Shown one piece after another: positions 38,273-46,699 of a stretch of DNA of 48,046 nucleotides. The stretch is from contig JAUZOD010000028.1 in assembly GCA_030706635.1 (NCBI GenBank), forward strand, positions 1 through 48,046, written 5' to 3'. Both the position numbers and the translations under genes were made by a program. The notes below the pieces were generated by a model. The model was given only the letters and a program-made list of their open reading frames with translations, had not been told where the DNA came from and did not search any database. Numbering within the stretch: the stretch's first letter is position 1; every line of letters begins with the position of its first letter. Source of the stretch: Bacteroidota bacterium. GTDB lineage: Bacteria; Bacteroidota; Bacteroidia; Chitinophagales; Chitinophagaceae.

Positions 38273-39139
38273 ATGTCCTTATACATCGCCTCATTAAATT
38301 CCGGGAGTAATGGAAACTGTTACTATATCGGTAACAGCGACGAAGCCGTTTTCGTGGATGCCGGACTGTCCTGTGCCGAAACCGAACTGCGCATGAGCCG
38401 GCTGGGATTGAACATGAACAGCATCAGGGCAATCTTTATTTCCCATGAACACAGCGATCACATCCTGGGTCTTTCCGCCCTGGTACGAAAATATAAGATT
38501 CCGGTATATATCAATGCCGGTACATTAAAGGCGATCCATGGCAAGAGGCTGAAAGCCCACGCCCAGTTGATCGAAAGTCACCAGCCCGTAAACATCGGCA
38601 ATCTCTGCATTACCGCATTTCCCAAAAAACACGATGCCGGTGATCCGCATAGTTTTATAATCCGTCACCGGCAGACCACCGTGGGCGTTTTTACCGATAT
38701 CGGTCAGCCCTGCGAACAGGTGCTGAATTATTTCAGGAAATGTCACGCTGTTTTCCTGGAGGCGAATTATGACGAAGACATGCTGCAGAATGGAAAATAT
38801 CCTTATTTTTTGAAAAACCGGATCAGGGGAGGAAACGGCCACCTTTCCAATCTCCAGGCGTTTGAACTTTTTAGAAATCACAGATCCGCCTATCTGAGCC
38901 ATCTGCTGCTGTCACATCTTTCCAAAGAAAATAATTCCCCGGAACTGGTACAGGCATTATTCGACGCACACAAAACAGACACCCGGGTAGTCATCGCCTC
39001 GCGTTATCAGGAAAGCCAACTGTACCAGGTATCTTTTGAGAACGTTCCGGAATCGCTTCCTGCCGGCAATCTCACGACACCCGGAACGCCGGTCAGACAA
39101 AAGGAAAAAATACCGCTCCGTCAGTTGCGCCTGTTTTAA
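38273..39139 (+). CDS. MBL-fold metallo-hydrolase (YycJ/WalJ-like)
   Basis: A 288-residue metallo-beta-lactamase-fold protein. The N-terminus 'IASLNSGSNGNCYYIG' and the metal motif HEHSDH (near residue 59) are typical of the YycJ branch, and later ligands lie in 'KKHDAGDP', 'FTDIG' and 'GNGHLSN'. YycJ is a probable 5'-3' DNA exonuclease linked to mismatch repair in Gram-positives. The ATG at 38273 is chosen; the upstream open frame is antisense to the divergent gene. It is convergent with the CBU_0592-type gene. Confidence 0.9.
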   Translation: MSLYIASLNSGSNGNCYYIGNSDEAVFVDAGLSCAETELRMSRLGLNMNSIRAIFISHEHSDHILGLSALVRKYKIPVYINAGTLKAIHGKRLKAHAQLIESHQPVNIGNLCITAFPKKHDAGDPHSFIIRHRQTTVGVFTDIGQPCEQVLNYFRKCHAVFLEANYDEDMLQNGKYPYFLKNRIRGGNGHLSNLQAFELFRNHRSAYLSHLLLSHLSKENNSPELVQALFDAHKTDTRVVIASRYQESQLYQVSFENVPESLPAGNLTTPGTPVRQKEKIPLRQLRLF

Positions 39140-39148
39140 TGGTGACGC

Positions 39149-39421
39149 TTACCCTCCTTCCGGGATCTGCGCCGGACTTTTTCTCAGCCGGATGCATGTT
39201 TTAACCACAGCGACCAGCGATAAGATGGTCCAGACCCCTTCCAGGATCACAAAGGGAAAGTAGGGAATCAGGAAACTGGCATAACAGGCAATTGCCGCGC
39301 CGGAGAAATTCAGCAGTCCGTAGATCAGACTGTCTGTCCTGATAACTTTCAACAGGTTCAGTACAAAAGCAATCAATAGAATGCTCACGCCAAAACTTCC
39401 TAACGATTCTGAAAAATTCAT
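39149..39421 (-). CDS. CBU_0592-type small membrane protein
   Basis: A 90-residue protein with three hydrophobic helices (about 8-24, 32-50 and 52-70), a basic tail and the pattern 'LNFSGAAIACYASFLIPYFPFVILEGVWTI' (in pieces), matching the CBU_0592 family of uncharacterised inner-membrane proteins. The start at 39419-39421 is only 30 bp downstream of a minus-strand terminator hairpin, so its promoter must be very close or the hairpin acts as an attenuator. Confidence 0.75.
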   Translation of the reverse strand: MNFSESLGSFGVSILLIAFVLNLLKVIRTDSLIYGLLNFSGAAIACYASFLIPYFPFVILEGVWTILSLVAVVKTCIRLRKSPAQIPEGG

Positions 39422-39749
39422 GGGAAAAAGGTATAGCAGTTAAGATACGACAAAAAAAGCCCCCCCTGGGAACAGGGCGGGCGTTAACGATTGCTAGTCC
39501 ACGAGAAAATGTTAATCCCTAAACTTTCACTGCCGGCACCCTTTCCGGATAAGGCAATGGTTAATGGTTTTGGATACAGGGGCCTGAGAGATCAAACATA
39601 CACTCTTTGAAACCCTGCTGCCATGGGATAAAGCTCCTTTCTGATCCGGGTATTTCTCCCGGTATGGGAGGGTATAATACCCATTTCTTATCCTATTGAT
39701 ATCTCGTGCCGCTATTCTCCGTATTTTAAAGTAATCAACAACCTTCAAA
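39422..39749. other. 328-bp divergent intergenic region with strong secondary structure
   Basis: It lies between the CBU_0592-type gene (minus) and the secreted-protein gene (plus). Besides the minus-strand terminator at 39459-39482, it contains a compound hairpin at 39648-39682 (outer stem GGGTATT/AATACCC, inner stem CTCCC/GGGAG) and a CAGGG/CCCTG pair around 39577-39617. It may hold a non-coding RNA or a structured leader. It does not match an RNA family I can name. Confidence 0.45.
39459..39482 (-). terminator. Minus-strand Rho-independent terminator with no obvious gene upstream
   Basis: The arms 39459-39468 and 39473-39482 pair over 10 bp with one mismatch around a GGAA loop, and on the minus strand a run of seven T follows (A-tract 39452-39458). 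Any minus-strand transcript ending here must start between about 39490 and 39800, where no minus-strand gene is recognised. It could also be a leader attenuator of the gene starting at 39421. Confidence 0.65.
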
Positions 39750-40355
39750 ATGAAAAATATGCCCTGTAAACAAATCATTTTCTTTTTGCTCCTGGCCCTT
39801 ACCCTGGGAGCTGCTCTTGCATTTCGCAAATCCGACCGCGACGCACAAAGCCATCATCCGGAATGGCAACAACTGTCCTCCATGCTGAATTCCAATCCGG
39901 GAAATAATCTGGATACCGGTGGAAGATCCGTTAACCTGGACTCAGCCCAATTGTGCATTAATCGCTTTGAAGCGGTGATGCAAAACCACGGGTTTTCCAG
40001 CTCAGCCGGCCAGAAGGTGAACATCCATATCACCCGTACCAGTATGATCACCACCGGGGAAGTATTTCAGGGAAAGGGTTTACTGGAATGGCTTACCAAC
40101 ACCGCAGCCCAATATGATGCGGCCGGCAAGACACTGATGGTAAAGATCCAGCTCGGAATATATGACAGCGCTTATCTGAACACCTATCAACCCAATACCG
40201 CTTTAAAAAGTAAAAATCTCAACCGGATTGCCATCTTCCTGATTCCGTACGACAGTGCCCAGGCCGGCCAGCAGGGAATCCGTGCTATGGTAGCCCCTTC
40301 AGGAACCGGCACGTCCGGTGGGTCAGGATACGATTTGGGTGGAATTCAACCTTAA
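39750..40355 (+). CDS. Hypothetical secreted protein of a sensory operon
   Basis: A 201-residue protein with an N-terminal signal peptide (about 1-25, ending AALAF). The mature part contains a polar region (30-55), 'QLCINRFEAVMQNHGF' near residue 67 and 'LMVKIQLGIYDSAYLN' near residue 129, and ends in a Gly/Ser-rich tail. No family is recognised. It starts the four-gene run to 42418, ending 5 bp before the membrane-protein gene. It might be the extracytoplasmic ligand sensor or target of the kinase; this is inferred only from position. Confidence 0.75.
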   Translation: MKNMPCKQIIFFLLLALTLGAALAFRKSDRDAQSHHPEWQQLSSMLNSNPGNNLDTGGRSVNLDSAQLCINRFEAVMQNHGFSSSAGQKVNIHITRTSMITTGEVFQGKGLLEWLTNTAAQYDAAGKTLMVKIQLGIYDSAYLNTYQPNTALKSKNLNRIAIFLIPYDSAQAGQQGIRAMVAPSGTGTSGGSGYDLGGIQP

Positions 40356-40360
40356 CGCAT

Positions 40361-41014
40361 ATGCATATCGCCTGGTTTCAGTATTTTCAGATTGCCTGTC
40401 TGTTGGTCGCCCTCTACTGTTACCGCGGGCTTCGGGCCTGCTCCCTGCTGGCATTTATTCCCCTGCTGATCATTGTAAACATAACGGAGTTCGCGGGTAT
40501 CAATTTTCACTTTTCGGGAAGAGCGGGCAATTATTCGGTTTACAATCTTTACCTGCTCGTTTCCACTCCGTTCTACTTTTATTTAGCGGGTAAAATGCTA
40601 TTTTTAACCAGCAAGGAAAGAGTGGTTTTTTATACCATATGCATACTTTGTCTGATCCTGGTGTATGCCAATTTCTTTTTCATCCAGGGCATGTCGCGTT
40701 TTGATACGTATTCCCTGGTACTCATAGAAATCATGACCATTGTATTTTCCAGCTTAAGCCTGGTGCGGCTGACGATACTGGACCAGAATGAACTTGATTT
40801 TATGCGGGAGCCCTTTTTCTGGATCAATTCGGCCTACCTGTTATTCGGATTGATCACCCTGGTTGTATTGGGTCTTCAGGAGTACATATTATTAAACCAG
40901 ATTGAGATCGCCCATAAAACCTTATACTACGTCATCATGCCTACGTTAAACGCGGTTGTATATTCCGGCTATAGTTATGCTTTTATTTTATGCAGGACAC
41001 AAAAGACCAGGTAA
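40361..41014 (+). CDS. Multi-pass membrane protein, putative sensor partner
   Basis: A 217-residue protein with about seven predicted hydrophobic helices and no recognised domain. It overlaps the histidine kinase gene by 25 bp (40990-41014), indicating tight translational coupling. The kinase itself has only one helix and no sensory domain, so this protein may supply sensing in trans, as seen in other systems with split membrane sensors. That role is inferred from arrangement, not from a motif. Confidence 0.75.
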   Translation: MHIAWFQYFQIACLLVALYCYRGLRACSLLAFIPLLIIVNITEFAGINFHFSGRAGNYSVYNLYLLVSTPFYFYLAGKMLFLTSKERVVFYTICILCLILVYANFFFIQGMSRFDTYSLVLIEIMTIVFSSLSLVRLTILDQNELDFMREPFFWINSAYLLFGLITLVVLGLQEYILLNQIEIAHKTLYYVIMPTLNAVVYSGYSYAFILCRTQKTR

Positions 41015-41775
41015 TTTTTACGATTGTTGCAGTAATCATCATTCTGCTGTTCCTCGGGGTATTATTCCTGGTAATGCTGTTTCATTACAATAACAAAAAA
41101 GGACAGATGAGCAAGGAACAGCAATTGATGAAAGCAACATTCGACAAACAACTGCTCGAATCCAAACTCGAAATACAGGAGCAGACTTTTGATATGATCG
41201 GACAGGAGATCCACGACAATGTCGGGCAGATCCTGAGCCTGGCAAAGGTTCAACTGGGCATTCTGGAACAACGGCAGACGATAGAGGGGAATCTGGTAAG
41301 CGATGTAAAGGAAAGCATCAGCCAGGCCATGACCGAGTTGAGGGATATTGCCAAAAGCCTCAGCAGTGAACGTTTACAACTGCTCAGCCTGTCTGAAAGT
41401 ATCAGTCAGGAGATCCGCAGAATCAACCGCAGCGGGTTTATTAAAATCACCGCACAGGAAGAAGGCGTTGAAAAAAACCTGCCCGTTCAGCAAAAGCTCA
41501 TTGCGTTCCGCATGGTTCAGGAAGGTTTTCAGAACATCATCAAACATGCGGAGGCCTCTGAGGTAAAAGTTTCCATCCGGTATCAGGAAGAATGGGTGTA
41601 TATCTCGATCTTTGATAACGGTATCGGATTTGATCCTGAAATAGAATTAAACAAAAGAGAAGGACTTGGTCTTCAGAATATCCTCCGGAGGGCGGCCCTT
41701 GTCGGAGGAAAAGCAAATATTGTGAGCAAACCCGGAGAAGGAACAACGCTGGAAATACAAATTGCTTATGCGTGA
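40990..41775 (+). CDS. Sensor histidine kinase, HisKA_3 (NarX/LiaS type)
   Basis: A 261-residue kinase with one membrane helix (about 8-31), a short coiled coil, a HisKA_3 dimerisation domain with the phospho-acceptor His75 in QEIHDNVGQ, and an HATPase domain (N-box in MVQEGFQNIIKHAEA, G-box in FDNGIGFDP and GLGLQNI). It lacks a visible sensory domain. It overlaps the membrane gene upstream and the response regulator gene downstream (8 bp), so the three are coupled. Confidence 0.93.
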   Translation: MQDTKDQVIFTIVAVIIILLFLGVLFLVMLFHYNNKKGQMSKEQQLMKATFDKQLLESKLEIQEQTFDMIGQEIHDNVGQILSLAKVQLGILEQRQTIEGNLVSDVKESISQAMTELRDIAKSLSSERLQLLSLSESISQEIRRINRSGFIKITAQEEGVEKNLPVQQKLIAFRMVQEGFQNIIKHAEASEVKVSIRYQEEWVYISIFDNGIGFDPEIELNKREGLGLQNILRRAALVGGKANIVSKPGEGTTLEIQIAYA

Positions 41776-42418
41776 AACCAGAAACATCGCCATCGTGGAT
41801 GATCACACCATGTTCCGGAAAGGCCTGGCGGTGCTGATCAATTTATTTCCCTCTTATCATGTTTTACTGGATGTGGCCAATGGCAGGGAATTTACGGAAG
41901 TACTGGATCGGGATCAGCTTCCCGACATCGTGCTGCTGGATATTCACATGCCGGTAATGGATGGATATGCAACAGCATCGTGGCTCCGTGCCCATTATCC
42001 CGAAATCAAAGTAATGGCCCTGAGCACTATGGATTCGGATGTGTCCATTATTAAGATGATCCATCATGGCGCCCGGGGATATATCTTAAAAGATGCGGAT
42101 CCAAAGGAGCTTAAACTTGCCTTTGACGAAATAATGGACAAAGGATTTTACTACAACGAGATCCTGACCCGCAAAGTGATACAGTCCATTCATCATGGCA
42201 GCGAATCCGGCGATGGATTTCCAAAGCTGACCGACCGGGAACTGGAATTCTTACAACATGCCTGCAGCGAAAAGAACTATCAGCAGATAGCCCGGGAAAT
42301 GTTTGTCAGCGAACGCACCGTGGACGGCTACCGCGAATCCCTCTTTAAAAAATTTAATGTCAGCAACCGCGTCGGACTGGTTTTGTATGCGATCAGGAAT
42401 CAGTTGGTGAAATTGTGA
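41768..42418 (+). CDS. LuxR/NarL-type response regulator
   Basis: A 216-residue regulator. The N-terminal receiver has the acidic pair in IVDDHTMF, the phospho-acceptor in VLLDIHMPVMDG and Lys in GYILKDADPKE. The C-terminal LuxR helix-turn-helix (about 150-212) shows 'LTDRELEFLQHAC' and 'SERTVDGYRESLFKKF'. It pairs with the HisKA_3 kinase. The ATG at 41768 overlaps the kinase stop; a TTG at 41762 also opens the frame. Targets are unknown. Confidence 0.94.
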   Translation: MRETRNIAIVDDHTMFRKGLAVLINLFPSYHVLLDVANGREFTEVLDRDQLPDIVLLDIHMPVMDGYATASWLRAHYPEIKVMALSTMDSDVSIIKMIHHGARGYILKDADPKELKLAFDEIMDKGFYYNEILTRKVIQSIHHGSESGDGFPKLTDRELEFLQHACSEKNYQQIAREMFVSERTVDGYRESLFKKFNVSNRVGLVLYAIRNQLVKL

Positions 42419-42422
42419 AAGA

Positions 42423-42502
42423 GTTGACCGTTGGCGGTTGACGGTTGACCGACTTTCGTTGTGAATTCGCATATAAAATCGGTCAACCGCCAACGGTCAA
42501 CC
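42423..42502. repeat. Heptamer-built palindromic element, copy B
   Basis: The left arm (42423-42452) and right arm (42479-42502) pair over about 23 bp, with one extra GGTTGAC heptamer in the left arm. The loop core (ACTTT, then TGAATTCGC, then AAATCGGTCAACCG) aligns without gaps to copy A at 22331-22432, about 32 of 39 positions identical. It starts 5 bp after the response regulator stop; a T5 run follows the right arm at about 42512, so this copy might also act as a terminator. Confidence 0.85.
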
Positions 42503-42531
42503 ATATCAGCGTTTTTCCTTAAATTCGCCAC

Positions 42532-43902
42532 ATGCCCGTGGCCGCCTTTCAATCTATTTTCCCCTGGAACCAGGAATTAATTTCCACCCATCCCCTGCTG
42601 AACGACAGTGAACTGAGGAATCGCATTACAAATGCCGCGACGGCTTATGGCGAATGGAAAAATAAAACCTTCGCGCAACGCGGGGATATCCTGAAAAAAA
42701 CAGCGACGCTCCTGCGCCGGGATCTGGAAGTTCTGGCTACACTCATCAGCCGCGAAATGGGAAAAGTGATTAGCGAATCCCGGGCCGAAATTGAAAAGTG
42801 CGCCTGGGCTTGTGATTTTTATGCAGAAAATGGAGCGGCTTTTCTTCAGGATGAAATATTGGAGGCAGGCTATACGAAAAGCCTGGTCTCTTTCGAACCG
42901 GTGGGCGCTGTTCTGGCCATCATGCCCTGGAATTTCCCTTTCTGGCAGGTCTTCCGTTTTGCCGCACCTACCCTGATGGCCGGCAACGTCTGTTTGTTAA
43001 AACATGCGCCGAATGTTTGCGGATGCGCCCTGGCCATAGAACAGATTTTCCTTGAAGCCGGCGCAACCGAAGGCGTTTTTACCAGCCTGATCCTGGATGT
43101 TCCCGCCGTGGAAAAAATAATATCTTCTTCCATAGTTCAGGCAGTGACCCTTACCGGAAGTGAGCGGGCAGGAAGTTCGGTGGCCGCGATCGCCGGGAAA
43201 CATATCCGTAAATCGGTGATGGAACTGGGCGGATCAGACGCGCTGATCGTGCTGGCGGATGCTGATCTTCAGAAAGCCGCCGAAACAGCCATTCAGTCGC
43301 GTATGCAAAATGCCGGACAGTCCTGCATTGCGGCCAAACGCTTTATTGTGGTGAAGGAGGCCGAGACCGCATTCCTCGATAAACTTTTAACCGAAATTAA
43401 AAAACTAAAACAGGGAAATCCGCTGGAAAAGGGCATCAGCACGGGCCCAGTGGCAAGGCCAGATCTGGCGGAACATATTCAGAAACAAATGCAGGACGCC
43501 ATACAAAAAGGAGCAACCCTTCTCCATGGCGGAGAGGCATCGGGATGTAATGTACAGCCCGCCCTGCTTTCATCGGTAAAAAAGGGTATGTCGGTTTATG
43601 AAGAGGAAACCTTTGGTCCCCTGGCCGTTGTCATTACGGCAAAAAATGAAGAGGATGCTATCCACCTGGCCAACGATTCTGCCTATGGATTGGGCGGCAG
43701 TATCTGGACGCGTAATCTGGAAAAAGGATTTGCGCTGGCAAAGAAAATGGAGTCGGGCGCCGTTTTTATAAACGCCCTGGTCAAATCTGATCCACGTCTT
43801 CCCTTCGGAGGCATCAAACAATCCGGTTACGGAAGAGAACTGGGAAAAACCGGCATACGGGAATTTGTTAATATCAAGGCCATCGCAGGGCAGTCCGCAT
43901 AA
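42532..43902 (+). CDS. NAD(P)-dependent aldehyde dehydrogenase (succinate-semialdehyde type)
   Basis: A 456-residue aldehyde dehydrogenase. The catalytic Cys lies in [13 protein letters not shown] (near residue 265), the general-base Glu in [11 protein letters not shown] (near residue 231), and '[13 protein letters not shown]' and '[10 protein letters not shown]' are present. It is closest by eye to the YneI/Sad succinate-semialdehyde dehydrogenase group. It oxidises an aldehyde to its acid in the cytoplasm. The ATG at 42532 begins right after the palindromic element. The GH109-like gene follows at 42 bp, but a shared pathway is not obvious. Confidence 0.9.
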   Translation: MPVAAFQSIFPWNQELISTHPLLNDSELRNRITNAATAYGEWKNKTFAQRGDILKKTATLLRRDLEVLATLISREMGKVISESRAEIEKCAWACDFYAENGAAFLQDEILEAGYTKSLVSFEPVGAVLAIMPWNFPFWQVFRFAAPTLMAGNVCLLKHAPNVCGCALAIEQIFLEAGATEGVFTSLILDVPAVEKIISSSIVQAVTLTGSERAGSSVAAIAGKHIRKSVMELGGSDALIVLADADLQKAAETAIQSRMQNAGQSCIAAKRFIVVKEAETAFLDKLLTEIKKLKQGNPLEKGISTGPVARPDLAEHIQKQMQDAIQKGATLLHGGEASGCNVQPALLSSVKKGMSVYEEETFGPLAVVITAKNEEDAIHLANDSAYGLGGSIWTRNLEKGFALAKKMESGAVFINALVKSDPRLPFGGIKQSGYGRELGKTGIREFVNIKAIAGQSA

Positions 43903-43944
43903 ATTGTAAATAAATCAACTCCATCACAAATAAAATAAGCACAT

Positions 43945-45288
43945 ATGAAAAGAAGGGATTTTGTAAGGAATATGTCCATCGCCGGAGCAGGAATGGGCCT
44001 GGTGACGCCCTATAAAATTTTCGCCCAACATGCGCCCGCCGCGAAAGTACGGCTTGGCATCATTGGTGTGGGACTCCGTGGCCAGAATCATTTGCACAAC
44101 GCGCTGCAAAGAGACGACGTGGATGTTGTCGCCATCTGCGATATAGACCCTTACATGCTGCAATCGGCCAGGGATATCATTACAAAATCCGGAAAGCCCA
44201 TGCCAAAAGTCTTTACAGGCGACCCACATGCCTACCGGAAACTGCTGGAGGAAAAAGATCTTCAGGGAATACTGATTGCCACCCCCTGGGAATGGCATAC
44301 GCCCATGGTCCTCGACAGTCTGGCAGCCGGAGTAAAATACGTGGCAACGGAAGTGGTGCTGGGCATCACGCTTCAGGATCACTGGGATGTTGTGAAGGCC
44401 GCGGAATATCATAAAGCCAACGTGATGATGCTGGAAAATGTTTGTTACCGCCAGGATGTGATGGCTATACTCCAGATGGTGAGGCAGGGTCTGTTTGGCG
44501 AACTGTTTCACATGCAGGCCGGTTATCAGCATGATCTGCGCGGGATAAAACTGAATGACGGCAAACCCGGCGGTGGCGTCGGTGTTGAATTTGGCGAGAA
44601 GGCTTTCTCAGAGGCCCGCTGGCGCACCAATCATTCCGTTCACCGGAATGCCGATCTCTACCCGACCCATGGCATCGGTCCCGTTGCCGAAATGCTGAAT
44701 ATCAATTACGGAAACCGTTTTGTTTCACTTTCTTCCTTCTCCTCCAAATCCAGGGGAATGCATGAATACATCGTAAAACACGGCGGAGAAAACCATCCCA
44801 ATGCCAAAGTGAAATTCAAACTGGGGGATATGGTCACCACCCAGATCAAAACCGCCAATGAAGAAACCATACTATTACAACTCGATACCAGCTCACCACG
44901 TCCTTATTCGCTGGGATTTCGTGTCCAGGGCACTAAGGGCATCTGGATGGATGTGAATCATTCCATCTACCTCGAAGGCGTAAGCACCTCCTCTGATGAA
45001 TGGGAAGAAGCAAAACCTTATCTGGAGAAATATGACCATCCGTTATGGAAAAAGTATGCCAAGGATGCTCTGGGCGCCGGACACGGGGGCATGGACTTTT
45101 TCGTTCTGCGGGCCTTTGTGGAAGCCATCAAACAGCAAACACCCACACCTATGGATGTATATGATGCCGCGGCCTGGAGCTCCATTACGCCCCTGAGCGA
45201 AATGAGCCTCGAATTGGGGAGCCAGACCGTGGAATTCCCGGATTTCACCGGCGGACAATGGATGTACAGGGAAAACCGGTTTGAATAA
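43945..45288 (+). CDS. GH109-like Gfo/Idh/MocA family protein (Tat-type signal)
   Basis: A 447-residue protein with a twin-arginine leader (KRRDFVRNMSIAGAG), a Rossmann motif (GVGLRGQNHLHNAL near residue 41) and 'ATEVVLGITLQDHW' near residue 137. The length and layout match the GH109 group of exported NAD-dependent glycosidases (alpha-N-acetylgalactosaminidase-type), although some members have other substrates. It is probably folded with its cofactor before Tat export. It is convergent with the retropepsin-like gene (3 bp gap). Confidence 0.85.
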   Translation: MKRRDFVRNMSIAGAGMGLVTPYKIFAQHAPAAKVRLGIIGVGLRGQNHLHNALQRDDVDVVAICDIDPYMLQSARDIITKSGKPMPKVFTGDPHAYRKLLEEKDLQGILIATPWEWHTPMVLDSLAAGVKYVATEVVLGITLQDHWDVVKAAEYHKANVMMLENVCYRQDVMAILQMVRQGLFGELFHMQAGYQHDLRGIKLNDGKPGGGVGVEFGEKAFSEARWRTNHSVHRNADLYPTHGIGPVAEMLNINYGNRFVSLSSFSSKSRGMHEYIVKHGGENHPNAKVKFKLGDMVTTQIKTANEETILLQLDTSSPRPYSLGFRVQGTKGIWMDVNHSIYLEGVSTSSDEWEEAKPYLEKYDHPLWKKYAKDALGAGHGGMDFFVLRAFVEAIKQQTPTPMDVYDAAAWSSITPLSEMSLELGSQTVEFPDFTGGQWMYRENRFE

Positions 45289-45291
45289 TCC

Positions 45292-46587
45292 TTACCGTCC
45301 TTCTATATACATATATTGAAAATTAAAAATTAATTCTTCGAAGTTGTCTGCAAAATCACGACCCAGATTTCCATAGAATCTTTCATCGGGAAAGATCTTC
45401 TGCGTAAGAACGTCTATGCTGTCCATCGTTATTTTTTTGTCCTGCAGGGACAAATGAAGGGCGGGGAGAACATAGACTTCTTTTTTTTGCACTCCGCCCG
45501 CCCCGCCATACTGCGCCGTTTTTTTAATTGCTTCCCGGAGGATCTGTGGTTTGAATTTTTCAAAGTAACCGGAATAGAGTATGGTCTTATCCGCTCCGAG
45601 ATCCAGATGAAAACACAGGGTATCCTCCCCCGCCGGTAAGGAAATAACGGGATCCAGCCCGTCTAATGCAAAATTGTGCAATCCGCTTTTGGCCGGTATT
45701 GAAGGAATGAACATCCTGCCATCCCGGTAAAGATGGATTTCCTTCAGTTGAGCGATGATCGGAAAACCAATGATCAGATCGAGCGAAAGCTTTAACGGGG
45801 CAATATATAATACGGAATCCGGCATAACCTGGAATACCGCATGCCTTACGAGAATCCGGCCAATATAGAGACTGTCTGCAATGCCCAGACCCACCTTGAA
45901 TTTTATGCCGGTGATCCCGGCGCCTTCTTCGTAAGAAACATTCAGCATCTTTAATCCCAGCCGGGCAGCATAGGTCTGCGTAATCGAAGAAATATTGGCC
46001 CGGGTATCAAATATGCCATCGTACCTGGATCCATTACATTTTACCGGAAGTTCTATCAACCCGATCTTGTTTTTCTTCCAGTAGATCGTTCCGCTGTCTC
46101 TAATCACCGTCTCCTGGGGCTGAACGGGCTTAAGCGCATTACGGATTAAAAGGTAATTTTTTACATCCCTGACCTTTTCATTGTCAAGCGCAGCGGAACA
46201 ACGCGCCAGCAGCAGGCTGTCACTCCTGGCGGCCTGACCATATTCGAATAATTTAAAATAACTATCGCTTTGCAATTGATATAAGGAAGCCTTCAAAGAA
46301 TCGGAAGATCCGGAAGAATAGTCTTTCAGGAAGCGATCAATATCTTCAATGGCTTCCTGGTTACGGTTAAATGCATTATCAACAAACGATTGAAAATATA
46401 ATCTTTGTTCTTCGCTGATCTTTTCTCCGGCTGCGCTTAACCTGGTCTCCAGCTTGAAATACTCCTTCTGATCCAGTAATTGCAGAAGCTGTTCGTTGTC
46501 CGGGTTGTGTTTCTGCCTTTCCGGATTACGGCAGCCGAAAAAGAGCAAGGTTAAACATCCAAAATAAAACGGGAAATAAAATTTCAT
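45292..46587 (-). CDS. Retropepsin-like aspartyl protease family lipoprotein
   Basis: A 431-residue predicted lipoprotein (lipobox LFFGC, Cys19). Residues 25-150 are helical, TPR-like. From about 160, two retropepsin-like lobes follow: the first triad region is Asp194-Thr-Arg-Ala-Asn (IFDTRANISS) and the second is Asp329-Leu-Gly-Ala-Asp-Lys-Thr (HLDLGADKT). In active family members the triad is D-T/S-G-A; here Gly is replaced by Arg in the first lobe and Thr by Leu in the second, so catalysis may be altered or lost. Periplasmic or outer-membrane location is expected. Confidence 0.8.
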   Translation of the reverse strand: MKFYFPFYFGCLTLLFFGCRNPERQKHNPDNEQLLQLLDQKEYFKLETRLSAAGEKISEEQRLYFQSFVDNAFNRNQEAIEDIDRFLKDYSSGSSDSLKASLYQLQSDSYFKLFEYGQAARSDSLLLARCSAALDNEKVRDVKNYLLIRNALKPVQPQETVIRDSGTIYWKKNKIGLIELPVKCNGSRYDGIFDTRANISSITQTYAARLGLKMLNVSYEEGAGITGIKFKVGLGIADSLYIGRILVRHAVFQVMPDSVLYIAPLKLSLDLIIGFPIIAQLKEIHLYRDGRMFIPSIPAKSGLHNFALDGLDPVISLPAGEDTLCFHLDLGADKTILYSGYFEKFKPQILREAIKKTAQYGGAGGVQKKEVYVLPALHLSLQDKKITMDSIDVLTQKIFPDERFYGNLGRDFADNFEELIFNFQYMYIEGR

Positions 46588-46636
46588 AAAAGACGGTTTA
46601 TTTCAGACTAAATACCGCAACCGCCATAACACAAAA

Positions 46637-46685
46637 ATGCCTGATGGATCTCTGGCATGCGTTTGCGGCAGGATCCATCAGGCAT
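46637..46685 (-). terminator. Rho-independent terminator of the sugar dehydrogenase gene
   Basis: A perfect 14-bp inverted repeat (46637-46650 with 46672-46685, ATGCCTGATGGATC) with a 21-nt loop. On the minus strand it is followed by T5 (A-tract 46632-46636). It lies just after the stop at 46700 of the minus-strand gene. Confidence 0.85.
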
Positions 46686-46699
46686 ATCTATACAATCTA

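Noticed and set aside
39570-39640. TPP-riboswitch-like words (CCTGAGA, then CTTTGAAACCC and GGGATAA)
   Set aside because: The P2/P3 arms and the GCxAATGCCAGCG-type core are missing and the downstream gene is not thiamine-related. Only short words match.
39527-39829. 100-codon minus-strand ORF in the structured intergenic region
   Set aside because: It overlaps the signal peptide of the plus-strand gene, is basic and low in information, and has no family match; a non-coding explanation is preferred.
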